Below are positions 27,265 to 35,964 of a DNA stretch of 64,000 nt, piece after piece; position 1 is the stretch's first letter; every line of letters starts with the position of its first letter. The stretch comes from Devosia sp. A16. GTDB lineage: Bacteria; Pseudomonadota; Alphaproteobacteria; Rhizobiales; Devosiaceae. The notes below the pieces were generated by a model, which saw nothing but the letters and a program-made list of their open reading frames with translations, was not told the origin of the DNA and did no database searches. The position numbers were made by a program, and so were the translations under genes. The stretch is taken from assembly GCF_001402915.1 (NCBI RefSeq), contig NZ_CP012945.1, positions 4,069,501-4,133,500 on the forward strand, written 5' to 3'.

Positions 27265-27648
27265 CTAGTCGTGGGCGCGGCGCAGCCGGAAGTTGAGGAA
27301 GAACAGCACCGCGATCCCGCCCACCATCAGCAGTCGCAGGGCGAATCCGAAGGCCCCGATCTCCACCCCGGGTACGCCGCCCAGATACAGCGCCAGCTCC
27401 ACCACGGTGGCTCCGACCAATAGCACCGCGCCCCAACTGGCGCGCAGCCACAGGCCGACCGCGGCGAACAGGCGGGCGAGGCAGAAGACGGTGAGGAACG
27501 CGAAGCCGGTCGGGCCGAGCTGGGCGATCGGGCTGACCGCGCCCGACGAAACCCCGAGCAGACGCGACGCATCGGCTAGCCCGAGCAGCAACGCGACGAT
27601 GGCGATGATCCGCAGGTAGCGTCCGGCAAGTTCGCTCTTCAAATCCAT
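27265..27648 (-). CDS. Four-helix membrane protein, DUF6163-like
   Basis: The 127-residue protein has four predicted membrane helices (about 13-30, 44-64, 70-90, 98-119), with a basic C-terminus (NFRLRRAHD). The layout, the LWLRASWGAV segment and the neighbouring ldtR and hemB genes resemble DUF6163 proteins of Hyphomicrobiales. Start ATG is at 27648. It is divergent from hemB. The function is unknown. Confidence 0.7.
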   Translation of the reverse strand: MDLKSELAGRYLRIIAIVALLLGLADASRLLGVSSGAVSPIAQLGPTGFAFLTVFCLARLFAAVGLWLRASWGAVLLVGATVVELALYLGGVPGVEIGAFGFALRLLMVGGIAVLFFLNFRLRRAHD

Positions 27649-27731
27649 AGCGCGTGGATAGCGCGGATGGCTGAGTGCGACAAGCGCAGCCTTGGCGCGA
27701 AGCGCCGGCGCCTGATAGAAGCGCGGCGACC

Positions 27732-27805
27732 CTAGAGCGCTCGGCAAGGTTGCGGACTTTCCCGGCTCGCGAGCGCCACAACCAAGGACTCGGAGCATTT
27801 CACCC
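27732..27805. repeat. Intergenic repeat, family A (degenerate copy)
   Basis: The sequence TAGAGCGCTCGGCAAGGTTG continues with CGGACTTTCCCGG and CGCCACAACCAAGGAC, then GGAGCATTTCACC. This is the same order of blocks as the copy at 17549-17653 but with more changes and no perfect hairpin. Confidence 0.6.
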
Positions 27806-27841
27806 TGCCACGCATGGGGGAGGCTCCTACGGAGCGTCTGG

Positions 27842-28855
27842 ATGAGCACGAACTGGCCCAAGCACGACATGAGCTTTCTCGGTGGTCGGCGCCAGCGACG
27901 GCTGCGCCGCACCGGCTGGATGCGCAACATGGTGCGCGAGACCGTGCTCACCCCGCACGACCTGATCTGGCCCCTGTTCATCATCGAGGGACGCAACGAA
28001 CGCACCGCCATCCGTACCTTGCCCGGTGTCGAGCGGTTGAGCGTCGACCTCGTGGTCGAGGCGGCGAAGGCCGCCGCCGCCCAGGGCATTCCGGCGCTGG
28101 CGCTGTTCCCCAATACACAAGACGACCGTCGCAATGCTGACGGCAGCGAGGCCTGGAATCCGGACAACCTCACCGGGCAGGCGGTTCGCGCCATCCGCGA
28201 TGCCGGGGTCGAGATCGGCCTCATCACCGATGTGGCGCTCGACGAGTACTCGTCGGACGGCCAGGACGGGCTGGTCCGCGGTGGCGAGATCCTGAACGAC
28301 GAGACGGTCGAGGCCATGGTCAAGGCCGCGCTGATGCAGGCAAGGGCAGGGGCCGACATCATTGCGCCCTCCGACATGATGGATGGCCGCGTCGCCGCCA
28401 TCCGCCGGGCGCTCGACGACGAGGGGTTCGACCACGTCGCCATCATGGCCTACTCGGCCAAGTTCGCCTCGGTCTATTACGGTCCGTTCCGCGAGGCGGT
28501 GGGCTCTGGTAGCCGGCTGGTCGGCGACAAGCGCACCTACCAGCTCGACTACGCCAACTCGGACGAGGCCATGCGCGAGGTGGCGCAGGATATCGCCGAG
28601 GGCGCCGACATGGTGATGGTGAAGCCGGGAATGCCGTATCTCGACATCATCCAGCGTTGCAGCGACGCCTTCGATGTGCCGCTCCTCGCCTACCAGGTGT
28701 CAGGCGAGTACGCGATGATCCGCTTCGCGGCCGAAGCCGGGGCCATCGATGGCGAGGGCGCCATGCTGGAGAGTCTCGTGGCCTTCAAGCGGGCAGGGTG
28801 CGATGGCGTCCTCACCTATTTCGCGCTCGAGGCGGCGCGGCTGCTGAACAAGTAG
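27842..28855 (+). CDS. hemB: Delta-aminolevulinic acid dehydratase (porphobilinogen synthase)
   Basis: HemB condenses two 5-aminolevulinate molecules to porphobilinogen in heme synthesis. The 337-residue protein has the two substrate lysines in MAYSAKFASVYYGPFR (near residue 205) and VMVKPGMPYLD (near 260). The metal segment near 130 reads DVALDEYSSDGQDG. The zinc cysteines are replaced by acidic residues, as in the Mg-dependent enzymes of Bradyrhizobium and relatives. Heme A synthase at 60 kb uses the same pathway's product. Confidence 0.96.
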   Translation: MSTNWPKHDMSFLGGRRQRRLRRTGWMRNMVRETVLTPHDLIWPLFIIEGRNERTAIRTLPGVERLSVDLVVEAAKAAAAQGIPALALFPNTQDDRRNADGSEAWNPDNLTGQAVRAIRDAGVEIGLITDVALDEYSSDGQDGLVRGGEILNDETVEAMVKAALMQARAGADIIAPSDMMDGRVAAIRRALDDEGFDHVAIMAYSAKFASVYYGPFREAVGSGSRLVGDKRTYQLDYANSDEAMREVAQDIAEGADMVMVKPGMPYLDIIQRCSDAFDVPLLAYQVSGEYAMIRFAAEAGAIDGEGAMLESLVAFKRAGCDGVLTYFALEAARLLNK

Positions 28856-28880
28856 ATCCCAGGAGCCGGTGGCTGCGGAC

Positions 28881-28980
28881 CCCCACCCTTGATCCCTCCC
28901 CGCAAGGGGGAGGGGGACTACAGCCTCGATGTCAGTGTAGGGATCTCCCTCCCCCTTGCGGGGAGGGGACAAGGGTGGGG
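28881..28980. repeat. Intergenic inverted repeat, family C
   Basis: CCCCACCCTTG (28881-28891) pairs with CAAGGGTGGGG (28970-28980). Inside, a 19-base block starting at 28894 pairs perfectly with a block ending near 28968. It lies just after hemB and fills much of the gap before the RDD gene. Confidence 0.85.
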
Positions 28981-29071
28981 GGCAACCCGCACCGGATCAG
29001 CCTTTTTCCGCCCGACCACTTGTGTGGGACCTCATGGTCCCCATCTCTTGCTCATGAACCAGGGCAACACC

Positions 29072-29563
29072 ATGAGCGATCACCTTCCCGACCCGTCCAG
29101 CGCGCCGGAACTGTTCGATGGCGTCTTGCTGCGCCGCGCTGCGGCGTGGCTCATCGACTGCGTGATCATCACCTTCATTACCATTGCGGCGCTGCTGGTC
29201 GGCGGCATTTTCGGCATCGTGACGCTGGGGCTTGGGCTGCTGGCGCTGCCGATCATCATTCCGGTGGCGATCCTGGGCTACTACGCCGCGACGCTCGGCT
29301 CGCCGATGCGCGCCACGGTCGGCATGCAGATGATGGATATCGTCTTGACCCCGGTGCGCGGCACGCCGCTCAACGGTTGGAGCATCCTCATCCACCCCAT
29401 CCTGTTCTGGGTGACGGTATGGATCTCCTGGCCGTTCTCGATCCTGTTCGCGCTGTTCACCCCCCGCCAGCAGATGCTGCACGATCTCATCGTCGGCACG
29501 CTGATGCTGCGCCGTTCGCCCATGCAGCGCTTCTGGCGCTCCGGCGGCATGCACTCCGCCTGA
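29072..29563 (+). CDS. RDD family membrane protein
   Basis: The 163-residue protein has the RDD-domain start FDGVLLRRAAAWLIDCVII, in which the basic pair and Asp sit at the beginning of the first helix. Membrane helices follow near 30-50, 55-75 and 110-135, and the closing motif is Q-x-M-L-H-D-L-I-V-G-T. Many RDD proteins are linked to ion or solute transport or are unknown. ATG 29072 is chosen for the family length. ATG 29054 would add six residues. Confidence 0.85.
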   Translation: MSDHLPDPSSAPELFDGVLLRRAAAWLIDCVIITFITIAALLVGGIFGIVTLGLGLLALPIIIPVAILGYYAATLGSPMRATVGMQMMDIVLTPVRGTPLNGWSILIHPILFWVTVWISWPFSILFALFTPRQQMLHDLIVGTLMLRRSPMQRFWRSGGMHSA

Positions 29564-29644
29564 TCCCGGTGCGCTGAGGCATGATGGACCATTGCCGGGC
29601 CATCAGGTCGCGTCTATCCTCTGGGCATCGCTCGAAGGACGACG

Positions 29645-30373
29645 ATGACCGATCAGACGCCCGAGAACACCCAGCTCTTCCTCACGGCGGCGATGCCATG
29701 TCCGTATCTGCCGGGTCGTCAGGAGCGTAAGCTCTTTACCCACCTGACCGGTCGCCGGGCGGCGTCGCTCCACCATCTGCTGAGCGACAATGGCTTTCGC
29801 CGCAGCCAGAACCTGATCTACCGGCCGGCCTGCGACGGCTGCTCCGCCTGCCAATCGGTCCGCATCGTGGCCCAGGAATTCTCGCCCTCGGCCCGTTATC
29901 GCCGTGTCCTCAAGGCCAACGCCGATATCGCCGTGGAAGTATGCCAGCCGCGCGCCACCGCCGAGCAGTTTGCACTGTTCAAGCGCTATCTCGATGCCCG
30001 CCACGCCGGCGGCGGCATGACCCAGATGAGCTTCGTCGACTACGAGTACATGGTCGAGGATACTCCGGTGCAGACCGTGGTGGTCGAGTATCGGATGACC
30101 TCGCACCCGCAGCGCCCGCTTGTCGCCGTCGCGCTGACCGACGTGATGCCCGACGGCCTGTCGATGGTCTACAGCTTCTATGATCCGCTGCTCGACAAGC
30201 GCGGGCTCGGCAACCTGCTGATCCTCGATCATATCGAGCAGGTGAAGCTGGCGGCGCTCACCTATGTCTACCTCGGCTATTGGGTGAAGGATTCGCCCAA
30301 GATGGCCTACAAGGGCCAGTTCCGGCCGCTCGAAGTGCAACGCGGCCCGTTGGGCTGGCGTCGGCTTGAGTAA
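29645..30373 (+). CDS. bpt: Aspartate/glutamate leucyltransferase (Bpt)
   Basis: The 242-residue protein matches the bacterial arginyltransferase-like family. It has the N-terminal CPYLPGRQERKLFT, the cysteine cluster CDGCSACQSVRI near residue 65, and a GNAT-like C-terminal part with YVYLGYWVKDSPKMAYK. Bpt adds leucine to N-terminal Asp or Glu of proteins and marks them for ClpAP via ClpS (N-degron pathway). It ends 3 bases before the convergent neighbouring gene. Confidence 0.93.
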   Translation: MTDQTPENTQLFLTAAMPCPYLPGRQERKLFTHLTGRRAASLHHLLSDNGFRRSQNLIYRPACDGCSACQSVRIVAQEFSPSARYRRVLKANADIAVEVCQPRATAEQFALFKRYLDARHAGGGMTQMSFVDYEYMVEDTPVQTVVVEYRMTSHPQRPLVAVALTDVMPDGLSMVYSFYDPLLDKRGLGNLLILDHIEQVKLAALTYVYLGYWVKDSPKMAYKGQFRPLEVQRGPLGWRRLE

Positions 30374-30376
30374 GCC

Positions 30377-31288
30377 TCAGCGCTTTCCCCTCAGCCAGCG
30401 CGAGAACGCCCGCAATTGTTGCAACTGCGGCAGCCAGCGCATGTGCAGACGGCGGCGTAGCGTCATTCCCACCTTGATCGGGTGGTAGATGCGATTGGGC
30501 TGGCGGAACCGACGCGGCGCGTCGCCAAAGTAGCGGAAGCCGCGCGGCGGCCGGTAGGCATGCGTGGTGCGCGTCGACTTGAGATCGGCGAAAGTACCGT
30601 CATAGTGCAACCCGCGTCGCTCCCCCGGCACCAGCGCATCGTCGCCGCCGATCTCGGCGACGACGAAGCCGTCGGCCCGCGCCATCGAAGGCAGCACCAT
30701 CTCGAAATGCCCGTGCCAGCCGGGCTGCAGCAACGTGTCGCGATAGTGCTCGAGCAGGCGGCGGGAGATGCGCGAGATCGGCATGAACACCACCAGCGGG
30801 TCGGCTGGAGCCGATGCCGGCTGGCGATAGATCGGGGCGAAGTGAAAGGTCGGATCGGCGCTGAGCGGCCGGATGCGGGTGGTCAGCAGATCGCCGTCAT
30901 AGGCCGCAGCCGCGCTGAAGAATGTGGCCCAGTCGCCGGAGAAATCAACGTCGTACTCCACCAGCCAGAACCGCTCATAGGCCGCAAGCCGGGACGACAG
31001 GAACGCCGTGAGCCAGACCAGATCGACGTAGCCCCACGGGTCGGGGCGCTGCAGATATTCCTCGTAACGCAGTGGGAAATGCGGCGCACTGTCGGCCATG
31101 CGGACCACCACGTCGGGTTGCAGCCCTTCGGGCAGGACGTGCTCGTCGTTTCCCTGCTGGTAAACGAGGAAGACGTCGAGCACCCCTTCGGCCTCCCGCC
31201 GAAGCCGGGCGTAGTGCGCGGCGATTTCAGGGGTCCAGACGTGCGTGACGAATGTCGCGCAGTCGCGGCGGTGCGTAGGCTCAGTCAA
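30377..31288 (-). CDS. Conserved protein of unknown function, paralogue 1
   Basis: The 303-residue protein is soluble, without a signal peptide. It is a clear paralogue of the upstream neighbour at 31332-32225. Shared landmarks are D-C-x-x-F-V-T-H near the start, the block EYDVDFSGDWATFF (near residue 112), G-H-F-E-M-V-L-P-S (near 195), EIGGD, G-E-R-R-G-L-H-Y, and a basic end after Y-H-P-I-K. The D-V-D in an aromatic context resembles the DxD of GT-A glycosyltransferases, but no family can be named with confidence. The start is TTG at 31288, 43 bases after the paralogue's stop. Confidence 0.7.
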   Translation of the reverse strand: MTEPTHRRDCATFVTHVWTPEIAAHYARLRREAEGVLDVFLVYQQGNDEHVLPEGLQPDVVVRMADSAPHFPLRYEEYLQRPDPWGYVDLVWLTAFLSSRLAAYERFWLVEYDVDFSGDWATFFSAAAAYDGDLLTTRIRPLSADPTFHFAPIYRQPASAPADPLVVFMPISRISRRLLEHYRDTLLQPGWHGHFEMVLPSMARADGFVVAEIGGDDALVPGERRGLHYDGTFADLKSTRTTHAYRPPRGFRYFGDAPRRFRQPNRIYHPIKVGMTLRRRLHMRWLPQLQQLRAFSRWLRGKR

Positions 31289-31331
31289 GGTGGGCTATTC
31301 TCCGGCGTCGTCCTGCTCAGTGCGGAAGCTC

Positions 31332-32225
31332 CTAATGGCGCAGGGGAGGGTCCCGCCGCAACAGCCGATTGCGCACCAGCACCCACCGATCGCCAAGATG
31401 CTTCCAGCGGAACGCCAGGCGCGTTGCCAGGGGAAGGTCGGACTTGACCGGGTGGTACAACCGATCGGGCTGACGGAACACCCCGGGGGCTTCGACGTAG
31501 TAGCGGAACGACCGGGGCGGCCGGAAGGTGAAGGTGGCGGCCACTTTGCCGACCATGCGCGGCGTCGTGTAGTGGAGGCCACGCCGCTCGCAAGGGGTAT
31601 GGTCGGTATCGCCGCCGATCTCACGCACGAGGAAACCTCTCGACGCCGCAAAGGAGGGCAGCACCATTTCGAAATGCCCGCCCCAATCCTCCCGTTCAAG
31701 TTCGCTGCGATAGGCCTTGATGAGCGCTCGGCTGGCGCAGACGATCGGGAAGAAGCCGATCAACGGCTCGGGCAGGCCCCCCGGCTGCCGATAGCCCCCG
31801 GCGTTCCACCAGCCGGGCGTCACGCTGAGCGGGCGGAGGTCGACGCCCAGCAGATCGCCGTCGTAGTTCACGGCCTGCCCAAAGAACGTTGCCCAGTCGC
31901 CGCTGAAATCGACATCGTACTCCAGCGCCCAGACCCGTTCGTAGCTGGAAGCCGGCGCCATTCCCGCGGCTGTCATCCATACCAGATCGGCCGAATGGAA
32001 CGGCCAGTTGCTGCCGCCCTCGGCGATCCGGTTCGGGAAGATCGCTGCGATCTCGCCACCGGCCACTACGATGTCGGGGGTCATACCGGCGGGAACCGCC
32101 TCGCCCTGGTAGACCAGCAGCACGTCCAGCAGGTGGCCGGCCTGTCGCTGCAGCCGCCGATAGTGCGCCGCGATGCTGGGACTCCAGCGATGCGTGACGA
32201 ACAGCACGCAGTCGCGAGCGGCCAC
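31332..32225 (-). CDS. Conserved protein of unknown function, paralogue 2
   Basis: The 297-residue product begins at GTG 32225, whose G is also the last base of the parC TAG stop, so it is translationally coupled to parC. This start aligns [14 protein letters not shown] with the beginning of paralogue 1. An upstream start at 32300 would lie inside parC. It has the same blocks: EYDVDFSGDWATFF, G-G-H-F-E-M-V-L-P-S, EIGGDT, C-E-R-R-G-L-H-Y and Y-H-P-V-K. A nucleotide-sugar transferase is possible through the D-V-D motif. This is an inference only. Confidence 0.7.
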   Translation of the reverse strand: MAARDCVLFVTHRWSPSIAAHYRRLQRQAGHLLDVLLVYQGEAVPAGMTPDIVVAGGEIAAIFPNRIAEGGSNWPFHSADLVWMTAAGMAPASSYERVWALEYDVDFSGDWATFFGQAVNYDGDLLGVDLRPLSVTPGWWNAGGYRQPGGLPEPLIGFFPIVCASRALIKAYRSELEREDWGGHFEMVLPSFAASRGFLVREIGGDTDHTPCERRGLHYTTPRMVGKVAATFTFRPPRSFRYYVEAPGVFRQPDRLYHPVKSDLPLATRLAFRWKHLGDRWVLVRNRLLRRDPPLRH

Positions 32226-34504
32226 TAGCCGACGAACCGGTTGTTGCGCGGGAACCCGGTCGGGGGCTGCCGACCGGCCGAGGCCCGTTCGCCGAGCCAC
32301 TCGGTCAGCTCGGCCATTGCCTTGGTATAGGTTCGGCCAGAAGAATCGGTCCAGGTGAGCCCCGCATCGGAGGCGAAAGTCTTGAGGTCGCTCAGCCCGC
32401 CGTCCTTGTATTTCTGCAGCCGCACGCCTTTGCCCCGGCTCATTTCGGGAAGCTCTTCGAGCGGGAACACCACCATCTTGCGGTTCTCGCCGATCACCGC
32501 GAGCATGTCGCCCTCGACCGGGGCGATCACCCGCGCCTCCTCGGTGCCAGAGACGTTCAGCACCTGCTTGCCCTTGCGGGTATTGGCGATCAGTTCGTCC
32601 TCGGCGACGACGAAGCCATCGCCCTTGCGCGAGGCAATGACCCGCTTGCGTCCGGGCCGGTAGACGAACAGGTCGACCAGGTCCTGGCCCTCCTCGATAT
32701 CGACCATCAGCCGTACCGGCTCGCCCTGGCTGCGGCCGCCGGGCAGGCGATCGCCGGCCAGGGTGAACACCTTGCCCCCTGTCGACAGCAGCAGCAGCTT
32801 GTCGGTGGTCTGGGCGTGGATGAACAGCTTCAACCGGTCGCCGGTCTTGAAGCCCTTCTCATCGATTTCCGTGGTGTGCCCGCGCATCGAGCGAATCCAG
32901 CCCTTCTCGGAGAGGATGACGGTGATCGGCTCGCGCTCGATCATCTGCGTCGCCACTTCCTCGTGGTCGATCTCCATCGCCTGGGCAAAGTCGGTCTTGC
33001 GGCCCCATAGCGGATGCGGGGTGACACCGTCCTTCTCGAACTTCGGATAGGCCTTCTTCAGTTCGGCGATCTGTTTGGCGATCTCGCCCCACTGCCGCCG
33101 CTCCGACGCGATGAGGGCGTTGAGATGGGCCTGCTCCTCGCTCAGGGTCTTGTGCTCGGTCCTGAGCTCGATCTCTTCGAGCTTGCGCAGCGAGCGCAGC
33201 CGCATGTTGAGGATCGCTTCCGCCTGCACGTCCGTCAGGTTGAAGGTCGCCATCAGCGAAGCCTTGGCGTCGTCCTCCTCGCGGATGATGCGGATCACCT
33301 CGTCGAGGTTGAGATAGGCGACGATGTAGCCGTCGAGCACCTCGAGCCGGCGGGCGATCTCGGCCAGCCGGTTGTTGGTGCGGCGCACCAGCACGTCCTT
33401 GCGGTGCTCGAGCCAGGCGACGATCGCTTCCTTGAGGCTCATCACCCGCGGCACCACGCCGCGGTCGAGCACGTTCATGTTGAGCGAGATGCGCTGCTCG
33501 AGGTCGCTGAGCTTGAACAGTTGCTCCATCAGGATCGCCGGGTCGACCGTGCCGGCGCGCGGCTCGATCACCAGCCGGACGTCGTCGGCGCTCTCGTCGC
33601 GGATATCCTTGAGCAGCGGCAACTTCTTGTTGAGCAGCAGCTCGGCGATCTTTTCGACCAGCTTGGACTTCTGCACCCCATAGGGAATTTCGGTGACGAC
33701 GATCTGGTAGACGCCGCGGCCCTTGTCTTCCCGTTGCCAGCGGGCCCGCAGCCGGAACGAGCCGCGGCCAGTCTCGTACGAATTGAGGATCGAAGCCTGG
33801 CTTTCCACCAGGATGCCGCCGGTCGGAAAATCCGGCCCGGGGATATAGTGCATCACATCGGCGGTGGTGGTGGCGTCGCGCCCGTTATTGATCAGGTGCA
33901 GCGCCGCGTCGCAGATCTCGTCCACGTTGTGCGGCGGGATCGATGTGGCCATGCCGACGGCGATGCCGGTCGAGCCGTTGGCCAGAAGGTTGGGGAAGTT
34001 TGCCGGCAGCACCGAGGGTTCCTCGGTGGCGCCATCATAGGTCGGCTTGAAGTCGACCGCGTTCTCGCCGATGCCTTCGAGCAGCCGCGAGGCCACCTCG
34101 GTCATGCGGGCTTCGGTGTAGCGGTAGGCCGCTGCCCCGTCGCCGTCGATATTGCCGAAATTCCCCTGGCCGTCGACCAGCGGATAGCGCATGGCAAAAT
34201 CCTGCGCCAGGCGGACCATCGCGTCGTAGATCGACTGGTCGCCGTGCGGGTGGAAGCTACCGATCACGTCGCCGACCACCTTGGCCGATTTCTTGTAGGC
34301 GCCACCCGGATCGAGCCGCAGCAGCCGCATGGCGTGGAGAATCCGGCGATGCACCGGCTTCAGGCCGTCACGTGCATCGGGCAGGGCGCGTTGCGTGATG
34401 GTGGAGAGGGCGTAGGAGAGATAGCGCTCTTCGAGCGCCTGGCGGAGGTCTACGATCCGCTTGCTCTCGCCATCGGGCGGAACGGTATCGGGATCGTCGC
34501 TCAT
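32225..34504 (-). CDS. parC: DNA topoisomerase IV subunit A
   Basis: ParC is the breakage-reunion subunit that decatenates daughter chromosomes. The 759-residue protein has the N-terminal quinolone-resistance region ([21 protein letters not shown] near residue 75) and the catalytic tyrosine in [11 protein letters not shown] (near 130). A coiled-coil tower follows, then a C-terminal beta-propeller with GyrA-box-like repeats. The length is typical of alphaproteobacterial ParC and shorter than GyrA. Its stop codon overlaps the start of paralogue 2. Confidence 0.95.
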   Translation of the reverse strand: MSDDPDTVPPDGESKRIVDLRQALEERYLSYALSTITQRALPDARDGLKPVHRRILHAMRLLRLDPGGAYKKSAKVVGDVIGSFHPHGDQSIYDAMVRLAQDFAMRYPLVDGQGNFGNIDGDGAAAYRYTEARMTEVASRLLEGIGENAVDFKPTYDGATEEPSVLPANFPNLLANGSTGIAVGMATSIPPHNVDEICDAALHLINNGRDATTTADVMHYIPGPDFPTGGILVESQASILNSYETGRGSFRLRARWQREDKGRGVYQIVVTEIPYGVQKSKLVEKIAELLLNKKLPLLKDIRDESADDVRLVIEPRAGTVDPAILMEQLFKLSDLEQRISLNMNVLDRGVVPRVMSLKEAIVAWLEHRKDVLVRRTNNRLAEIARRLEVLDGYIVAYLNLDEVIRIIREEDDAKASLMATFNLTDVQAEAILNMRLRSLRKLEEIELRTEHKTLSEEQAHLNALIASERRQWGEIAKQIAELKKAYPKFEKDGVTPHPLWGRKTDFAQAMEIDHEEVATQMIEREPITVILSEKGWIRSMRGHTTEIDEKGFKTGDRLKLFIHAQTTDKLLLLSTGGKVFTLAGDRLPGGRSQGEPVRLMVDIEEGQDLVDLFVYRPGRKRVIASRKGDGFVVAEDELIANTRKGKQVLNVSGTEEARVIAPVEGDMLAVIGENRKMVVFPLEELPEMSRGKGVRLQKYKDGGLSDLKTFASDAGLTWTDSSGRTYTKAMAELTEWLGERASAGRQPPTGFPRNNRFVG

Positions 34505-34660
34505 CGTGTGGTCTCAGTCGTGCGAATCATCTGCGCACTATAGCGACTCGGCCTCGGACCGGGGTGCAGCAACGCTGTATCCCCGCAGTTTCGCGTGTGC
34601 CGACAGCACCCGTCAGGCTGTTGCGGTTGCCTCGGCGAGAGCTTCAGCTACGATCGACGG

Positions 34661-35164
34661 ATGCTCCGCCTCATCCTCGTTCGTCATGCCAAATCCGCCT
34701 GGGATGACCCTGGGCTCGCCGATTTCGATCGCCCCCTGGCGCCGCGGGGTATCGCGGCCGCACGATGGATCGGCGAAACCCTTGGCGCGCAGGGCTGGCT
34801 GGCCGATCGCATCGTCTGTTCCACCGCCCGCCGCACGCGCGAAACGCTGGAGTTGGCGATGGCGCGCCTGCCTGCCGACAGTCCGCCGGCCGACCTGGTC
34901 TGGAGCGATGCGGTGTATGACCGCCGCGACCACGACTATCTTGGCTTGCTCGCCGAGCGGGGCGGGGACGCCAGGGTGCTGATGCTGGTGGGGCACAATA
35001 GCGCGACCCAGCGGACGGCGCTGAGCTTGAGCGGCAGCGGCGAGCCGATTGGAGGTTTTCCAACCGGAGGCATCGCCGTCATCGACTGCGACATCCCCGG
35101 CTGGATGAACCTCGTGCCGCGCTGCGGGCGGCTGGTGCACTTCGTCAGACCGCCCAAGGGCTAG
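34661..35164 (+). CDS. Histidine phosphatase family protein (SixA-like)
   Basis: The 167-residue protein has the RHG motif LILVRHAKSAW at residues 5-15, the second basic motif STARRTRET (near 58) and the second histidine in MLVGHN (near 110). SixA members dephosphorylate phosphohistidine proteins. The true substrate is unknown. ATG 34661 is the start that places the RHG motif at the very N-terminus, as in the family. It is divergent from parC. Confidence 0.88.
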   Translation: MLRLILVRHAKSAWDDPGLADFDRPLAPRGIAAARWIGETLGAQGWLADRIVCSTARRTRETLELAMARLPADSPPADLVWSDAVYDRRDHDYLGLLAERGGDARVLMLVGHNSATQRTALSLSGSGEPIGGFPTGGIAVIDCDIPGWMNLVPRCGRLVHFVRPPKG

Positions 35165-35200
35165 GCCGGGACGCCGCGCGGGCGCCCCCGCCAACGGCAA

Positions 35201-35626
35201 TCAGAGATTGCAGCGGTGGTAGCGGCCGTCATAGCCGAGGAACATGTCGGTTTCGGCGTTGTACGAGCGATACCGCGCCTCGCAGGCGGCGACGTGACCG
35301 TCGTAACGGTCATAGGAATCGCTGTTGCGGTTCATGCTGCCGACGATGGCCGCACCCACGGCAAAGCCGAAAATCCCCGCGGCGACGCTGCCCAGGTTCG
35401 GCTGGTTCCACCGGTACCAGTTGCGATAGTCGTTGTGCGTCCAGTGGCTATGGTTGCGGCGCCAGTCGCCACAGCCGCGCCAGTTCGGATGCTCCATGCA
35501 GCGCTCGGAGACGTAGCGCTGCTGGGCGCCGATGCTGACATTGACCGAGGCGGCGCTGGCGGGGGCTGGGATCATCATGATGCCGGTGAGACCTGCGGCG
35601 ACGATGGCGGAAGCGAGCTTTTTCAT
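35201..35626 (-). CDS. BA14K family secreted lectin-like protein
   Basis: The 141-residue protein has a signal peptide (residues 1-25, ending PASA). A Trp/Asn/His-rich middle is followed by a Gly/Ala-rich hydrophobic stretch (about 80-97). The C-terminal BA14K motif is C-x-x-R-Y-R-S-Y-N-x-x-T-x-x-F-L-G-Y-D-G-x-x-x-x-C. Brucella BA14K is an immunogenic envelope protein with lectin activity. Here it is probably an envelope structural protein. It stands alone. Confidence 0.88.
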   Translation of the reverse strand: MKKLASAIVAAGLTGIMMIPAPASAASVNVSIGAQQRYVSERCMEHPNWRGCGDWRRNHSHWTHNDYRNWYRWNQPNLGSVAAGIFGFAVGAAIVGSMNRNSDSYDRYDGHVAACEARYRSYNAETDMFLGYDGRYHRCNL

Positions 35627-35738
35627 GTGAGACTCCTGGTCTTCTTGTTGAGCTGACGCTTACGAGGACAACGCTGCGACACCGGCATAGTTGCCCGAGG
35701 CACGGCAGGGGCTTTCACAGCTGCGGCAACTCTGCGAT

Positions 35739-35822
35739 AAGGGAGCGTTCGCGCGACTGGCGAGATCAGATGGGGCACCATCGGGGAACGCGAACGAGCA
35801 ATTGCCGCTCGCCTGGGCACCC
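35739..35822 (+). ncRNA. ZTP/ZMP (pfl) riboswitch upstream of glyA
   Basis: The P1 stem is 35746-35753 with 35789-35796 (CGTTCGCG/CGCGAACG), followed inside by the conserved ACTGGCGA. P2 is GATGG 35769-35773 with CCATC 35778-35782, followed by the conserved CGGGGA. After a short linker comes the conserved GCCGCTCGCCTGGGCA ending near 35819. Here CTCGCC can pair with GGCGAG (35759-35764) as the family's pseudoknot. The class senses ZTP/ZMP, a signal of low 10-formyl-tetrahydrofolate, and controls one-carbon genes such as glyA, which follows 143 bases later. Another hairpin at 35905-35923 may belong to the expression platform. Confidence 0.9.
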
Positions 35823-35964
35823 CTCGTAACCTCATGGGAGCCCGCATGCACCGGACGATCCACAGATATTGCCAGGCCCTCCTCAGCTTGGAATCGCCGG
35901 AACCGGCGTGCTACACGCACGCCAGCCGAAACGCCCTCAATCCTGCTGCCTCGGGAGACGCCAA

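Noticed and set aside
33014-34543. 509-codon plus-strand frame opposite parC
   Set aside because: It is the antisense of parC and shows no recognisable domain.
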